In this document: positions 1 through 6,967 of the stretch, piece after piece
Layout of the letters: each line of letters opens with the position of its first letter
Numbering within the stretch: position 1 is the stretch's first letter
Source of the DNA: Clostridia bacterium
GTDB taxonomy: Bacteria; Bacillota; Clostridia; Christensenellales; Borkfalkiaceae
Length of the DNA stretch: 8,562 nucleotides
Assembly (NCBI GenBank): GCA_017457345.1
Contig: JAFTHR010000023.1
Coordinates: 1-8,562 of the forward strand
Reading direction: 5' to 3'
Translations under genes and position numbers: made by a program
The notes under the pieces: generated by a model
What the model saw: the letters and a program-made list of their open reading frames with translations, nothing else
Databases searched by the model: none
What the model was told of the DNA's origin: nothing

Positions 1-37
1 ATTGATATGCAATCCCCGAAGTGATAAACCCAACTTC
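1..37 (-). pseudogene. iorA: Continuation of iorA reading frame after the internal TGA (runs off left edge)
   Basis: Directly after the TGA at 38-40 the same frame reads E-V-G-F-I-T-S-G-I-A-Y-Q to the window edge. This fits the conserved IorA block that usually reads like K-L-G-I-I-T-S-G-I-A-Y-Q. Aligned with typical IorA sequences as I remember them, the spacing from N-R-V-E to T-S-G is unchanged, so one codon (usually lysine or similar) has become TGA, with no indel. No new start codon is visible before the edge. TGA is an ordinary stop here, because the symporter ends on TGA in an ATGA overlap with paaK. This stretch is therefore the separated 3' part of a broken iorA, or the stop is a sequencing or assembly error. 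Confidence 0.75.
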
Positions 38-724
38 TCAATCTTCTCCTTCCACTCTATTTACCCAGAGCGAAGAAGCGTCTTCCGCTAAGCGAAGTTC
101 ACGTGCTTCTACCGCCTTGTGGCGGTTGATGGCGTTCGCCGGCATCATTACGTATTTTGCGGCGTTGCGCTCGTACGGTTTATCTTCCACTTCTTCTCGC
201 GGGGAAATCTCCACAACGCTTTGAGAGTGGGAAAGTTTGGTAGTCGTGCGCAAAATCACGGGCGTATCGTACTCTTCACTCAGTTCATACGCGTACTTGG
301 TAAACGTTTTCGCTTCTTGGCTATCGGCAGGCTCTAACACCGGCAAATGCGCGCTACGCGCAATCATGCGGGTGTCCTGTTCGTTTTGCGAACTTGCAAT
401 GCCAGGATCGTCGGCAACTACGATAACGAACCCACCGTTCACGCCCGTATACGCGAGCGTATACACGGGATCGGACGCTACGTTGAGCCCCACGTGCTTC
501 ATACAAGCAAGGGAGCGCACGCCTGCAATCGAAGCACCCGCCGCCACTTCCGTTGCCACCTTTTCGTTCGGTGCCCACTCGGCGTAAATCTCCGCGTAGT
601 TTGCTATGTATTCGCTAATCTCGGTACTAGGCGTTCCAGGGTACGCCGAAGATACTTTTACACCCGCTTCAAACGCACCTCTTGCAATCGCTTCGTTGCC
701 AAGCATAATTCTTTTTTCGCTCAT
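38..724 (-). CDS. iorA: Indolepyruvate:ferredoxin oxidoreductase alpha subunit, N-terminal part, cut short by in-frame TGA
   Basis: IOR oxidatively decarboxylates arylpyruvates (indolepyruvate, phenylpyruvate, hydroxyphenylpyruvate) to aryl-acetyl-CoA and reduces ferredoxin; it is cytoplasmic and oxygen-sensitive. The 228 residues match the pyrimidine/POR-N-type first domain of IorA: YPGTPSTEI at 29-36, APNEKVA then an alanine/glycine-rich stretch at 51-69, MKHVGLNVASDP at 75-86, DDPGIASSQNEQDTR at 105-119, EPADSQEA at 131-138 and LRTTTKLSHS at 158-167. IorA proteins are normally near 600 residues, so the thiamine-diphosphate domain and the C-terminal ferredoxin-like cysteines are missing from this frame. 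The ATG sits 1 bp after the paaK stop, with AAGGAG eight bases upstream inside the end of paaK, so the two are probably translationally coupled. The TGA at 38-40 looks like a lesion or sequence error, not the natural end. iorB would be expected beyond the left edge. Confidence 0.9.
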   Translation of the reverse strand: MSEKRIMLGNEAIARGAFEAGVKVSSAYPGTPSTEISEYIANYAEIYAEWAPNEKVATEVAAGASIAGVRSLACMKHVGLNVASDPVYTLAYTGVNGGFVIVVADDPGIASSQNEQDTRMIARSAHLPVLEPADSQEAKTFTKYAYELSEEYDTPVILRTTTKLSHSQSVVEISPREEVEDKPYERNAAKYVMMPANAINRHKAVEARELRLAEDASSLWVNRVEGED

Positions 725-725
725 T

Positions 726-2024
726 TTATTTACTCCTTAAATCTCTCACCCGTTTCGCCTTCCCTTCAAAACGCTGCAAGGAAGCAGGGGATTCCAGTTG
801 TACTTTCGCATCTAACCCAAGCATGATTTTAAGTTTTTGCTTGGTCTTGCGCTCAATTCTTTGCAATTCGTCGAAACGGTCGGTTGCGTGATTGAGTTCC
901 ACGCGCACCGTGAGTATATCGCTATAACCGTCCCGTTCCACCACGATCTCGTAGTGCGGGCCGAGTTCTTTAATCGAGAGCACCACTTCTTCGATTTGTG
1001 AAGGGAACACGTTTACGCCGCGGATCTTGAGCATATCGTCTGACCTGCCCATCAAGTTTTCCATACGGCAAGTCGTTCTCCCGCATGCGCAGGGCTCGTA
1101 GAATAACCGCGTGATGTCCTTCGTGCGGTAGCGGATAAGCGGCAACCCTTCTTTCTTGATACAGGTAATAACGAGTTCCCCTTTCTCCCCCGCAGGCAAC
1201 ACTTCGCCCGTGGCAGGATCAATAATTTCAGGGATGAAATAATCTTCGTTGATATGCATCCCCGTATGCTCTAAACACTCACCCGAAACGCCGGGGCCCA
1301 TCAATTCACTCATACCGTAGTTGGAAGTGATTTTCACATCCTTCCCCCAAGCCGCGTGCATTTCTTCGCGCATGGCGTCGGTTAAAAGTTCGCTACCAAC
1401 GAGCGCGATTTTCACCCCTAAATCTCGTTCGGGTTCTATCCCGGATTCCCTTGCCACTTCCGCAAGCCGCAACGCATAAGAAGGCGTGGCAACAAGCAAC
1501 GAAGTTTGAAAATCTTTCATATACATTAATTGCTTTTCGGAGTTGCCCGTGGAAGAAGGCACGATCGTAGCACCCACTTTTTCGAGGCCGTAGTGCAAGC
1601 CGAGCGCACCCGTGAACATACCGTAACCAAAACAAATTTGCGCTACGTCCGTTTCGCTCGCACCACCCATACAGGCAATTCTCGCCACGCAATCCGTCCA
1701 CGTTTCAAGGTCCGTGCGAGTGTATCCAACAACGGTCGGTTTGCCCGTAGTGCCCGAACTTGCGTGGATACGCACGAGTTCTTCTCTCGGTACGGCGAAT
1801 AAGCCGAACGGGTAGGTATCGCGCATATCTTGCTTTGTGGTAAAAGGCAATTTCGCAAGGTCGGCAAGGCATTTCACGTCCTGCGGTTTTACCACTGCTT
1901 CGTCCATTTTATTTCGATAGTAGGGCACTTTCTCGTACACGCGCGCCACCGTTTCTTGCAAACGGGCAAGTTGGAGCGCTTCCATCTCCGCGCGGCTAAG
2001 CGTTTCTTCTTTTGACCAAATCAT
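726..2024 (-). CDS. paaK: Phenylacetate-CoA ligase (aryl-acetate:CoA ligase, AMP-forming)
   Basis: Activates phenylacetate or a related aryl acid with ATP and CoA to the aryl-acetyl-CoA, AMP and pyrophosphate. At 432 residues it has the usual PaaK length. Visible motifs are the ATP-binding loop SSGTTGKPT at 89-97, SNYGMSE at 234-240 (adenine/substrate region), RYRTKDI at 298-304, GRSDDMLKIRG at 326-336 at the hinge to the small C-terminal domain, and a C-terminal lysine in FEGKAKR (about 422) as candidate adenylation lysine. A cysteine cluster CACGRTTC at 312-319 is typical of this subgroup. The ATG overlaps the symporter stop (ATGA) and has AGGAGG just upstream. It ends 1 bp before iorA. Next to an IOR it either releases or captures aryl-acetyl-CoA; the exact aryl substrate cannot be read from sequence. 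Confidence 0.95.
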   Translation of the reverse strand: MIWSKEETLSRAEMEALQLARLQETVARVYEKVPYYRNKMDEAVVKPQDVKCLADLAKLPFTTKQDMRDTYPFGLFAVPREELVRIHASSGTTGKPTVVGYTRTDLETWTDCVARIACMGGASETDVAQICFGYGMFTGALGLHYGLEKVGATIVPSSTGNSEKQLMYMKDFQTSLLVATPSYALRLAEVARESGIEPERDLGVKIALVGSELLTDAMREEMHAAWGKDVKITSNYGMSELMGPGVSGECLEHTGMHINEDYFIPEIIDPATGEVLPAGEKGELVITCIKKEGLPLIRYRTKDITRLFYEPCACGRTTCRMENLMGRSDDMLKIRGVNVFPSQIEEVVLSIKELGPHYEIVVERDGYSDILTVRVELNHATDRFDELQRIERKTKQKLKIMLGLDAKVQLESPASLQRFEGKAKRVRDLRSK

Positions 2025-3562
2025 ACTTCTTCCTCCTGCGTATTCTCTTCAAACGCGGCAAGCACCGTTTCCGCTTGAGGAGGTTTGGTGCACAAACTCA
2101 CGATAAACGTTACGAGCAACGAATACGCCATACAAATTACGCCTATCATAGGCGAACATTCCACACCGCTTTTTAACGCAACGCCAAGGGTGCAATCCCA
2201 CGCGTTTTTATCGTACCCGAACACGAAGATTAACCCAACCGTTAAGCAAAGCGTGCCGATAATCGAAGCCCAAACGGCGGGTTTCGTCACTTTCTTCCAA
2301 AGCAAGCCGAGTACGTACGGTCCCATAAAACAACCGGCAAGCACGCCCCAACTCAAACCCATTAAGTAGGCGATTGCCGCCACTTTGAATTGCTCGTTTA
2401 ACACGGCGAGAATTACAGACACGGCAACGAATACAAGGCTTAATACCTTCATGGTGACGTTCACCTTTTTATCGGATGCTTGGGGATTGATTTTTCCTTT
2501 GTAAAGATCCACCGCCACTACCGAAGCCGACGCAAGCGATACCGAAGAAAGGGTAGACATACTAGCCGAAAGAATTAACACGGCAATCACGCCGATCAAA
2601 CCCGTAGGGATTACGATTTTAAGCATTTCGGGAATTACGTTATCCGCGCCCACGTTCGCAACCGAAGGGAAGAAAGCCGAAAGCGCACCCGTAAAGTATG
2701 CGCCAAAGCCGATAATTAAGGCAAACAACGTGCTCACTACCGTACCTTGCATAATCGCCTTATCGTCCCGCACGGCGTAGTATTTATGTATCGTTTGCGG
2801 AAGAGCCCAAACGCCGAACGAAGTGAGCAAGATGAGCGAAATAAGCGAAGCGGTATTGCCGTACAATCCCGTGTGGGAACTAGAAAAGGTAAACCAACCG
2901 AGTTCTTCGCTAGAAGTGAGTGCCGACAAATCCCAGTTCACGTTGGCGTGATTCATAAAGCAAAACACCATTGCCACCACACCGATAAGCATAATAATGC
3001 CTTGGATAAAATCGGAAAGCGCCGTGGCAAAATAGCCGCCGAAGAATAAGTATAATGCGGTAAGCGCGGCAAGCACCACCATAACCACCCAACCGGGGAT
3101 GTTGAATACAATCCCAAAAAGGGAACTCAGCCCGTTATATACGGAAGCCGAATAGGGAATTAAGAACACGAAAATAATAATCGCCGAAACTAATTTAATG
3201 GAACGGCTATCATAGCGCTTTTCAAAAAACTCCGGCATGGTTTTCGCTTGTAAACGCACGGTCATTTTCTTAGTGCGTTTTGCCAGCACCAACCAAGCAA
3301 AAAGCGAGCCGATAATGGCGTTGCCGATCCCAATCCAAACGGATGCAAGCCCATATTGCGCACCGAATTTCCCCGCGTAGCCGATAAAGATAACGGCGGA
3401 GAAATAAGTAGTGCCGTAGGCGAACGCAGTCATCCAACCGTTTAACCCTTTCTTACCCGCAAGCAAGAAATCGTTGACCGAAGACGAACGGTGGCGAGTA
3501 TAAACCGCGATACCTACCATGCCAAGTGCATAGAGAACGAGAATTGCATAATCTAAAAACAT
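2021..3562 (-). CDS. Sodium:solute symporter (SSS family)
   Basis: A 513-residue integral membrane protein with about 13 hydrophobic segments, the normal size and layout for the SSS/PutP-like family of Na+-coupled transporters. Family features include the N-terminal DFLLAGKKGLNGWMTAFAYGTTYFSA (residues 31-56), the conserved GGYFATALSDFIQG at 175-188, and the serine/threonine-rich SASMSTLSSVSLASAS at 332-347, which corresponds to the helix supplying the sodium site. The tail is charged and glutamate-rich (EENTQEEEV). Start at ATG 3560-3562, with GAGGCG about seven bases upstream. It is the first gene of an operon with paaK and iorA, and its TGA stop overlaps the paaK ATG. By context it probably imports an aromatic acid or related carboxylate. 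SSS substrates range over proline, pantothenate, sugars and monocarboxylates, so the substrate is inference only. Confidence 0.92.
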   Translation of the reverse strand: MFLDYAILVLYALGMVGIAVYTRHRSSSVNDFLLAGKKGLNGWMTAFAYGTTYFSAVIFIGYAGKFGAQYGLASVWIGIGNAIIGSLFAWLVLAKRTKKMTVRLQAKTMPEFFEKRYDSRSIKLVSAIIIFVFLIPYSASVYNGLSSLFGIVFNIPGWVVMVVLAALTALYLFFGGYFATALSDFIQGIIMLIGVVAMVFCFMNHANVNWDLSALTSSEELGWFTFSSSHTGLYGNTASLISLILLTSFGVWALPQTIHKYYAVRDDKAIMQGTVVSTLFALIIGFGAYFTGALSAFFPSVANVGADNVIPEMLKIVIPTGLIGVIAVLILSASMSTLSSVSLASASVVAVDLYKGKINPQASDKKVNVTMKVLSLVFVAVSVILAVLNEQFKVAAIAYLMGLSWGVLAGCFMGPYVLGLLWKKVTKPAVWASIIGTLCLTVGLIFVFGYDKNAWDCTLGVALKSGVECSPMIGVICMAYSLLVTFIVSLCTKPPQAETVLAAFEENTQEEEV

Positions 3563-3586
3563 GTTAAATCGCCTCTTTCGTTACTG

Positions 3587-3632
3587 CGATTGATTTTTTC
3601 GTTTTAAAGAGCAAAATCAATCGGGTTTTTTT
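3587..3632. promoter_or_regulatory. Perfect 11-bp inverted repeat in the symporter-operon leader, with T7 tract on the plus side
   Basis: Arms CGATTGATTTT (3587-3597) and AAAATCAATCG (3613-3623) are exact reverse complements separated by 15 bases, and the plus strand continues GGTTTTTTT to 3632. On the plus strand this has the shape of an intrinsic terminator, but I see no plus-strand gene to end. On the minus strand it lies just downstream of the -10 box, so the operon mRNA would begin with this hairpin. It could be an operator, a 5' stabilising stem, or a block to antisense transcription. The loop contains CTCTTT (minus strand), which is complementary to AAAGAG in the ribosome-site region. 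Confidence 0.55.
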
Positions 3633-3661
3633 ATGATATCATATATTTTTCGTTTTGTCAA
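3633..3661 (-). promoter_or_regulatory. Sigma-A promoter of symporter-paaK-iorA operon
   Basis: On the minus strand, TTGACA (3656-3661) is followed after exactly 17 bp by TATCAT (3633-3638). Transcription would start near 3626, giving a leader of about 65 bases that contains the inverted repeat before the ATG at 3562. The -35 box lies immediately downstream of the terminator of the preceding gene, so the operon is a separate transcription unit. Confidence 0.75.
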
Positions 3662-3663
3662 CG

Positions 3664-3689
3664 AAAAATACGCGCTCGCGCGCGTATTT
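3664..3689 (-). terminator. Intrinsic terminator of the M20 amidohydrolase gene
   Basis: A perfect 10-bp stem, AAATACGCGC (3666-3675) with GCGCGTATTT (3680-3689) and a 4-base loop, is followed on the minus strand by further T residues, giving a TATTTTTCGTT tail. It lies about 33 bp past the stop of the M20 gene and directly before the next promoter. Confidence 0.6.
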
Positions 3690-3708
3690 ATGCGTGAATA
3701 TGCGTGAA
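3689..3708. repeat. Two tandem copies of TATGCGTGAA
   Basis: TATGCGTGAA occurs twice head to tail at 3689-3698 and 3699-3708, in the short gap between the M20 gene stop and its terminator hairpin. It is non-coding and no function is evident; it may be replication slippage. Confidence 0.5.
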
Positions 3709-3721
3709 AACGTACGTCGTT

Positions 3722-5053
3722 TTATTTTTTAACAATTATCTCGCCGTTCGGCAAATAGGCAATCGGCTCACGGACGGAGCGGCGGCGGTCCAACGATTGC
3801 AAATACTCTTCTTTCGTGGCGTATTGCGGTTGGTAATTTTTTACAATCTCTTTTGCTCTTTCGCCTTGTTCTTTAAGCAACAATCCAAGCATGGCAAGTT
3901 GCCATTTCGCACTCTCTACGCACGCAAGGATAGGAGAAGTGATTTCATAATCGGCAGCGTGCGCACGTCCGCTCGCACCGCCACAATATACCATTAGCAC
4001 GGGCATGATGCACGCCAAATCTCCAACGTCCGTACTGCCCGTTGCGTAGCCATCATAATACCCAAACGGCTCTTCTTCCTTAATTTCGGCAAGGGCTTCC
4101 TTTGCCACGCTTAATAACTGTGCGTTATTTTCATAGGGCGCATAACCAGGCTCGTCTTCAATTTCTATCCCCACGCCAAACGAAACCGCTGCACCGCAAA
4201 GGGCACGATTGATTTTTTCGTTTTCTCTTTCAATCGCTTCAAAGGACGCGCCACGGAGTTGGCTTTCAATCACCGCCGTTTCGGGGATTACGTTCACCGC
4301 CGTACCACCCGCCGTAAGAATGGGATGCCAACGGATTAAATCCTTCTCACAAAAGGTTTCTCGAAGCGCGTTTACGGCGTTCAAACCGCAATTTGCGGCA
4401 TACAGGGCATTCTTTCCAAGGTGCGGCGCGCCACCTGCGTGCGCCGAAACGCCTTTGTAAATTATCCGTTTGGAAAGAAAACCGATAGAGCCGCGCTCGG
4501 CGCAAAACGAGTTTCCCGTATGCACCATAAAGGCTAAATCTACGCCGTTAAACATCCCGCGAGAAAGGAATTCCGTTTTCCCGTTTAAATACTTTATCTT
4601 TCCATCTTTGCGCAATTTTTGGCGATATTCTATTTCCAAAAACTCTTCGGCGGGAACCACGCAAAGCCGCACGCGCCCGCAGATGGGCGCACGCTCTCCC
4701 GCCGATTTAAGCGCCGCCGCCACACCAAGCAACGCCGCACATTGTGCGTGATGCCCGCAAGCGTGCGCCGCGCCCGTTTGTTTGTTCGCATCTTTATGCA
4801 AGGGGCAAGTGAGCGCGTCTAATTCAGCAAGCACCAACACTTCGGGCCCGGGTTTGCCCGTATCGTACACGGCGTAAAACCCAGTAATCCCTTCGGCGTA
4901 TACGAGCGAATACCCTAACTCTTGAAAACGAGCGGCAAGATAAGCCGAGTTTTCATACTCCTTAAACCCCGTTTCAGGGTGCTTGCGCAAGTATTCTTCG
5001 GCTTCTAAAATAAACGATTTATATTGTTCTACTGCATTGATTAATTTCTTCAT
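3722..5053 (-). CDS. M20-family amidohydrolase/peptidase (AbgB/PM20D2-like)
   Basis: A 443-residue zinc-type hydrolase likely to cleave an amide or peptide bond in a small N-acyl amino acid or aminobenzoyl-glutamate-like substrate; the real substrate is unknown. Visible features are LRKHPETGFKEYE near the N terminus (22-34), ELDAL at 77-81, the metal motif ACGHHAQCAALLG at 98-110, PAEE at 134-137, MVHTG at 176-180, the dimerisation-domain start VSAHAGGAPHLGKNAL at 202-217, TGSTDVGDLA at 338-347 and a late histidine in GRAHAADYE at 362-370. The classical M20D motif CGHDxH is here CGHHAQ, as seen in the AbgB/PM20D2 side of the family. The start ATG at 5051-5053 is preceded by GAGGCG and a promoter only about 20 bp upstream. 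It is transcribed alone. Confidence 0.85.
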   Translation of the reverse strand: MKKLINAVEQYKSFILEAEEYLRKHPETGFKEYENSAYLAARFQELGYSLVYAEGITGFYAVYDTGKPGPEVLVLAELDALTCPLHKDANKQTGAAHACGHHAQCAALLGVAAALKSAGERAPICGRVRLCVVPAEEFLEIEYRQKLRKDGKIKYLNGKTEFLSRGMFNGVDLAFMVHTGNSFCAERGSIGFLSKRIIYKGVSAHAGGAPHLGKNALYAANCGLNAVNALRETFCEKDLIRWHPILTAGGTAVNVIPETAVIESQLRGASFEAIERENEKINRALCGAAVSFGVGIEIEDEPGYAPYENNAQLLSVAKEALAEIKEEEPFGYYDGYATGSTDVGDLACIMPVLMVYCGGASGRAHAADYEITSPILACVESAKWQLAMLGLLLKEQGERAKEIVKNYQPQYATKEEYLQSLDRRRSVREPIAYLPNGEIIVKK

Positions 5054-5071
5054 ACAATCGCCTCGATCAGT

Positions 5072-5100
5072 ATTATAGCACCTTAAACAATCAAAGTCAA
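5072..5100 (-). promoter_or_regulatory. Sigma-A promoter of the M20 amidohydrolase gene
   Basis: On the minus strand, TTGACT (5095-5100), a 17-bp spacer and a perfect TATAAT (5072-5077). The leader to the ATG at 5053 is only about 12-15 bases, just enough for the GAGGCG ribosome site. Confidence 0.8.
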
Positions 5101-5109
5101 TAACCGCAT

Positions 5110-5139
5110 AAAAAAAGAACGCTCGTGCGTTCTTTTTTT
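5110..5139. terminator. Strong, symmetrical intrinsic terminator after the coiled-coil protein gene
   Basis: A 13-bp perfect stem (5110-5122 with 5127-5139) has the core GAACGC-TCGT-GCGTTC flanked by an A tract on one side and a T tract on the other. It therefore works as a terminator on either strand. On the minus strand it directly abuts and overlaps by one base the TAA stop of the 362-residue gene and ends that operon ahead of the M20 promoter. Confidence 0.85.
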
Positions 5140-6227
5140 TAATCTTTCTTGGTTAAACGTTTTATCATTCTTTCAGCGATTGCGTGTACTCGTATAGTTT
5201 CTTCAAAGAAAGCGTTTGCTTCTTTCTTCGTTTTAATCGAACGAACACGCTCTAGTTGTATTCTAATTTTTCCAACGGCAACCGCTTTATAAATCGGCTC
5301 CCAAATATCTGGATCTTTCCCCAAGAAAACCGCAAGTTGATCTTTCGTGAGTTTGTTCGAGAATCTATCCATCTCTTTTCCAAAACTCACCATCAATTTT
5401 TTGTGCTCTTTCTCGTTATACACCGTTTTACGCGGGAACGCAGAATAGTAATAAAGATCTGCCATTTTCTCCGCTTGGTATAACCCCATAAACGCGTGGA
5501 GAGCAAGATCAAACGGCACGCCGTCCCCCATCACAAGTTCCATGTTTTCGTAGAACGGGTCGATTATCTCTTCCGTTTTTATTTCGTCAGGGACTTCGGT
5601 AAACGCATCCACGTACGCCTTTGCTTCTTCTAATTCCCCTTGCAGTTGCTTGATTTGCTCTTGCTTTTTGGTTTGGAATTTTTCTTCCGCTTCGCGGAGC
5701 AAAAGAGCATCCGCTTCTTGTGCTTCCTTTAACTCTTTCGCGTGCCTTGAATCGTAAGTTGCGTAGCGGATCTTTTCCATCAAAGTATCCAACAACCAGC
5801 CGAGCAAGAAAATGAGCAACACGGCAACCGCCCCACCAAGCAACCCGATAAAAATCACTTTGAAAAGGTAGGTAAGGGTGAAGCCTTCTTCCACGGGATA
5901 AAATACGTTCCAACCGTTTTTCGCATCCTGCACGCAGAAGATTACGTACCCAGCGACTACGGCAATCGACAACAAAAAGGATAGAATTACGAACACGCTA
6001 CTGCCCAACCCGTTTTTACGCGAGTTGTAGGCATCCATATTCTTCGTCACGTCTTTACCGAAATTCGGCTTTTTGTTTTGCGTTTCTTGGAGTTTTTGCT
6101 CGCAGTCTTTCACGCGATAAACTTGGCAACGGAGTTCCCACAACCGCTCGATCGTTTTTTTATCAACGGGGCGGTTTTCCATTTGCTTAAGTTCTGCTAA
6201 CCGTTTTTTTGCTTCCTCGTCCGTCAT
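5139..6227 (-). CDS. Unrecognised membrane protein with two TM helices and a coiled coil
   Basis: I do not recognise a family for this 362-residue protein. The N terminus (1-72) is charged and helical with no signal peptide. Two hydrophobic helices follow at about 76-99 and 122-147, joined by a short loop (DAKNGWNVFYPVEEGF). Next comes a highly charged, alanine/glutamate/lysine-rich stretch predicted as coiled coil (about 155-207), then a helical, mostly soluble C-terminal half (210-362) with YYYSAFPRKTVYNEKEHKK near 259-277. The short loop between the two helices suggests a hairpin with both long tails in the cytoplasm. The ATG lies only 2 bp after the stop of the LURP-one-like gene, with a weak GGGA ribosome site, so translation is probably coupled. 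Its TAA stop runs straight into a terminator. Confidence 0.75.
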   Translation of the reverse strand: MTDEEAKKRLAELKQMENRPVDKKTIERLWELRCQVYRVKDCEQKLQETQNKKPNFGKDVTKNMDAYNSRKNGLGSSVFVILSFLLSIAVVAGYVIFCVQDAKNGWNVFYPVEEGFTLTYLFKVIFIGLLGGAVAVLLIFLLGWLLDTLMEKIRYATYDSRHAKELKEAQEADALLLREAEEKFQTKKQEQIKQLQGELEEAKAYVDAFTEVPDEIKTEEIIDPFYENMELVMGDGVPFDLALHAFMGLYQAEKMADLYYYSAFPRKTVYNEKEHKKLMVSFGKEMDRFSNKLTKDQLAVFLGKDPDIWEPIYKAVAVGKIRIQLERVRSIKTKKEANAFFEETIRVHAIAERMIKRLTKKD

Positions 6228-6229
6228 TA

Positions 6230-6742
6230 TTATTTCCCGTCGTGCCCGTCGCGAATGTTATCTAAACCAACTGCCGCCGCGATCAAAAGTTCTTTATATT
6301 CGGGCTCGTAAACTTCCACTTGGTAAGAATCGCGGATACCAAGGAAATTCGCCGCGTCGAAATTAGAACCGAATTTACCGATTTCTTTTTCGCCGTCTTT
6401 GAGCAAAACGCCGCCGACGGAAGAAAAGAATCCACCTTCAATCCCAAAGTTGTTTTCGCCGTAGTTTTTAATTTTCCACTTCAAAAAAGGAGAGAAGATA
6501 CGGCAAAGTTTTTGTTTTTTACCATTCTCATCAAACTTGTATATGTAGATGCTTTTGCGGATAAAGTGCCAGTATTTATTGCGCACCATATACAAATTAT
6601 TTCCGTTTAAATCACGAATAAACTTCTTATTCGTTGCCGTGAAAAATTTACCTTTTACTTCGTAAGCCTCTTTCCCTGCTTCGTCAACAACGTACGAACT
6701 GCCGCGGAGCGTCATAATTTTATTTTTTACAAAATACTTCAT
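6230..6742 (-). CDS. LURP-one-related (LOR/DUF567, YxjI-like) protein
   Basis: The 170 residues follow the LURP-one-related pattern of a beta-barrel fold related to tubby: an opening M-K-Y-F-V-K-N-K-I-M-T-L-R-G, a repeated hairpin phrase (YVVDEAGKEAYEVKGKFF at 17-34, then FIRDLNGNNLYMVRNKYWH at 41-59, and IYKFDENGKKQKLCRI), and a C-terminal helix ending LLIAAAVGLDNI at 152-163, which matches the family's final hydrophobic helix. The biochemical function of bacterial members is not established; membrane-lipid or phosphoinositide binding is suggested only by the tubby-like fold. The start has a clear AAAGGAG seven bases upstream of the ATG at 6740-6742. It is the first gene of a two-gene operon with the coiled-coil membrane protein, so a role at the membrane is a reasonable inference. 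Confidence 0.75.
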   Translation of the reverse strand: MKYFVKNKIMTLRGSSYVVDEAGKEAYEVKGKFFTATNKKFIRDLNGNNLYMVRNKYWHFIRKSIYIYKFDENGKKQKLCRIFSPFLKWKIKNYGENNFGIEGGFFSSVGGVLLKDGEKEIGKFGSNFDAANFLGIRDSYQVEVYEPEYKELLIAAAVGLDNIRDGHDGK

Positions 6743-6775
6743 AATGTTTCTCCTTTAAACAAATTACGTATTTTT

Positions 6776-6804
6776 ATTTTATCATTCACAAGACCTTTTG
6801 TCAA
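6776..6804 (-). promoter_or_regulatory. Sigma-A promoter of the LURP-one/coiled-coil operon
   Basis: On the minus strand, perfect TTGACA (6799-6804), a 17-bp spacer, then TAAAAT (6776-6781), followed by an AT-rich leader of about 30 bases up to the AAAGGAG site and ATG at 6742. Confidence 0.75.
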
Positions 6805-6837
6805 TACCCATCAACAATAATCTTTCTCTTTTTATAT

Positions 6838-6879
6838 AAAAAACGGCGCTTGTTTGCTAAAAAATAACAAACTAGCGCC
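6838..6879 (-). terminator. Intrinsic terminator of the YwaF-like gene
   Basis: Stem GGCGCTTGTTTG (6845-6856) pairs with CAAACTAGCGCC (6868-6879), 12 bp with one mismatch and an A-rich loop. On the minus strand it is followed by G and six Ts (6838-6843). It lies about 90 bp beyond the stop of the gene at 6968. In the 225 bp between genes here I see only this hairpin and the next promoter. Confidence 0.75.
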
Positions 6880-6967
6880 ATAAAAAAGCAATTTTTATTA
6901 CGATCTTTTCTTGATGTCTATTTTTTTCGTTATCACACAATCCTACCCAACTTTTAAGGGCGTTTTT

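Noticed and set aside
38..40. Selenocysteine or stop-reassigned reading of the TGA in iorA
   Set aside because: TGA ends the symporter gene in a clean ATGA overlap, so it is a normal stop here. The position is a variable linker where selenocysteine is not expected in IorA, and no selenocysteine-type stem-loop can be judged at the window edge.
21..826. Plus-strand open frames opposite iorA and paaK (for example 237-587 and 347-826)
   Set aside because: They are antisense to clearly recognised minus-strand proteins, have no ribosome site and encode low-complexity, arginine- or serine-rich strings typical of shadow frames.
3587..3632. Plain terminator of a plus-strand gene
   Set aside because: No supported plus-strand gene lies to its left. 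Its position just downstream of the minus-strand promoter makes a leader or operator role at least as likely, so it was listed as regulatory.
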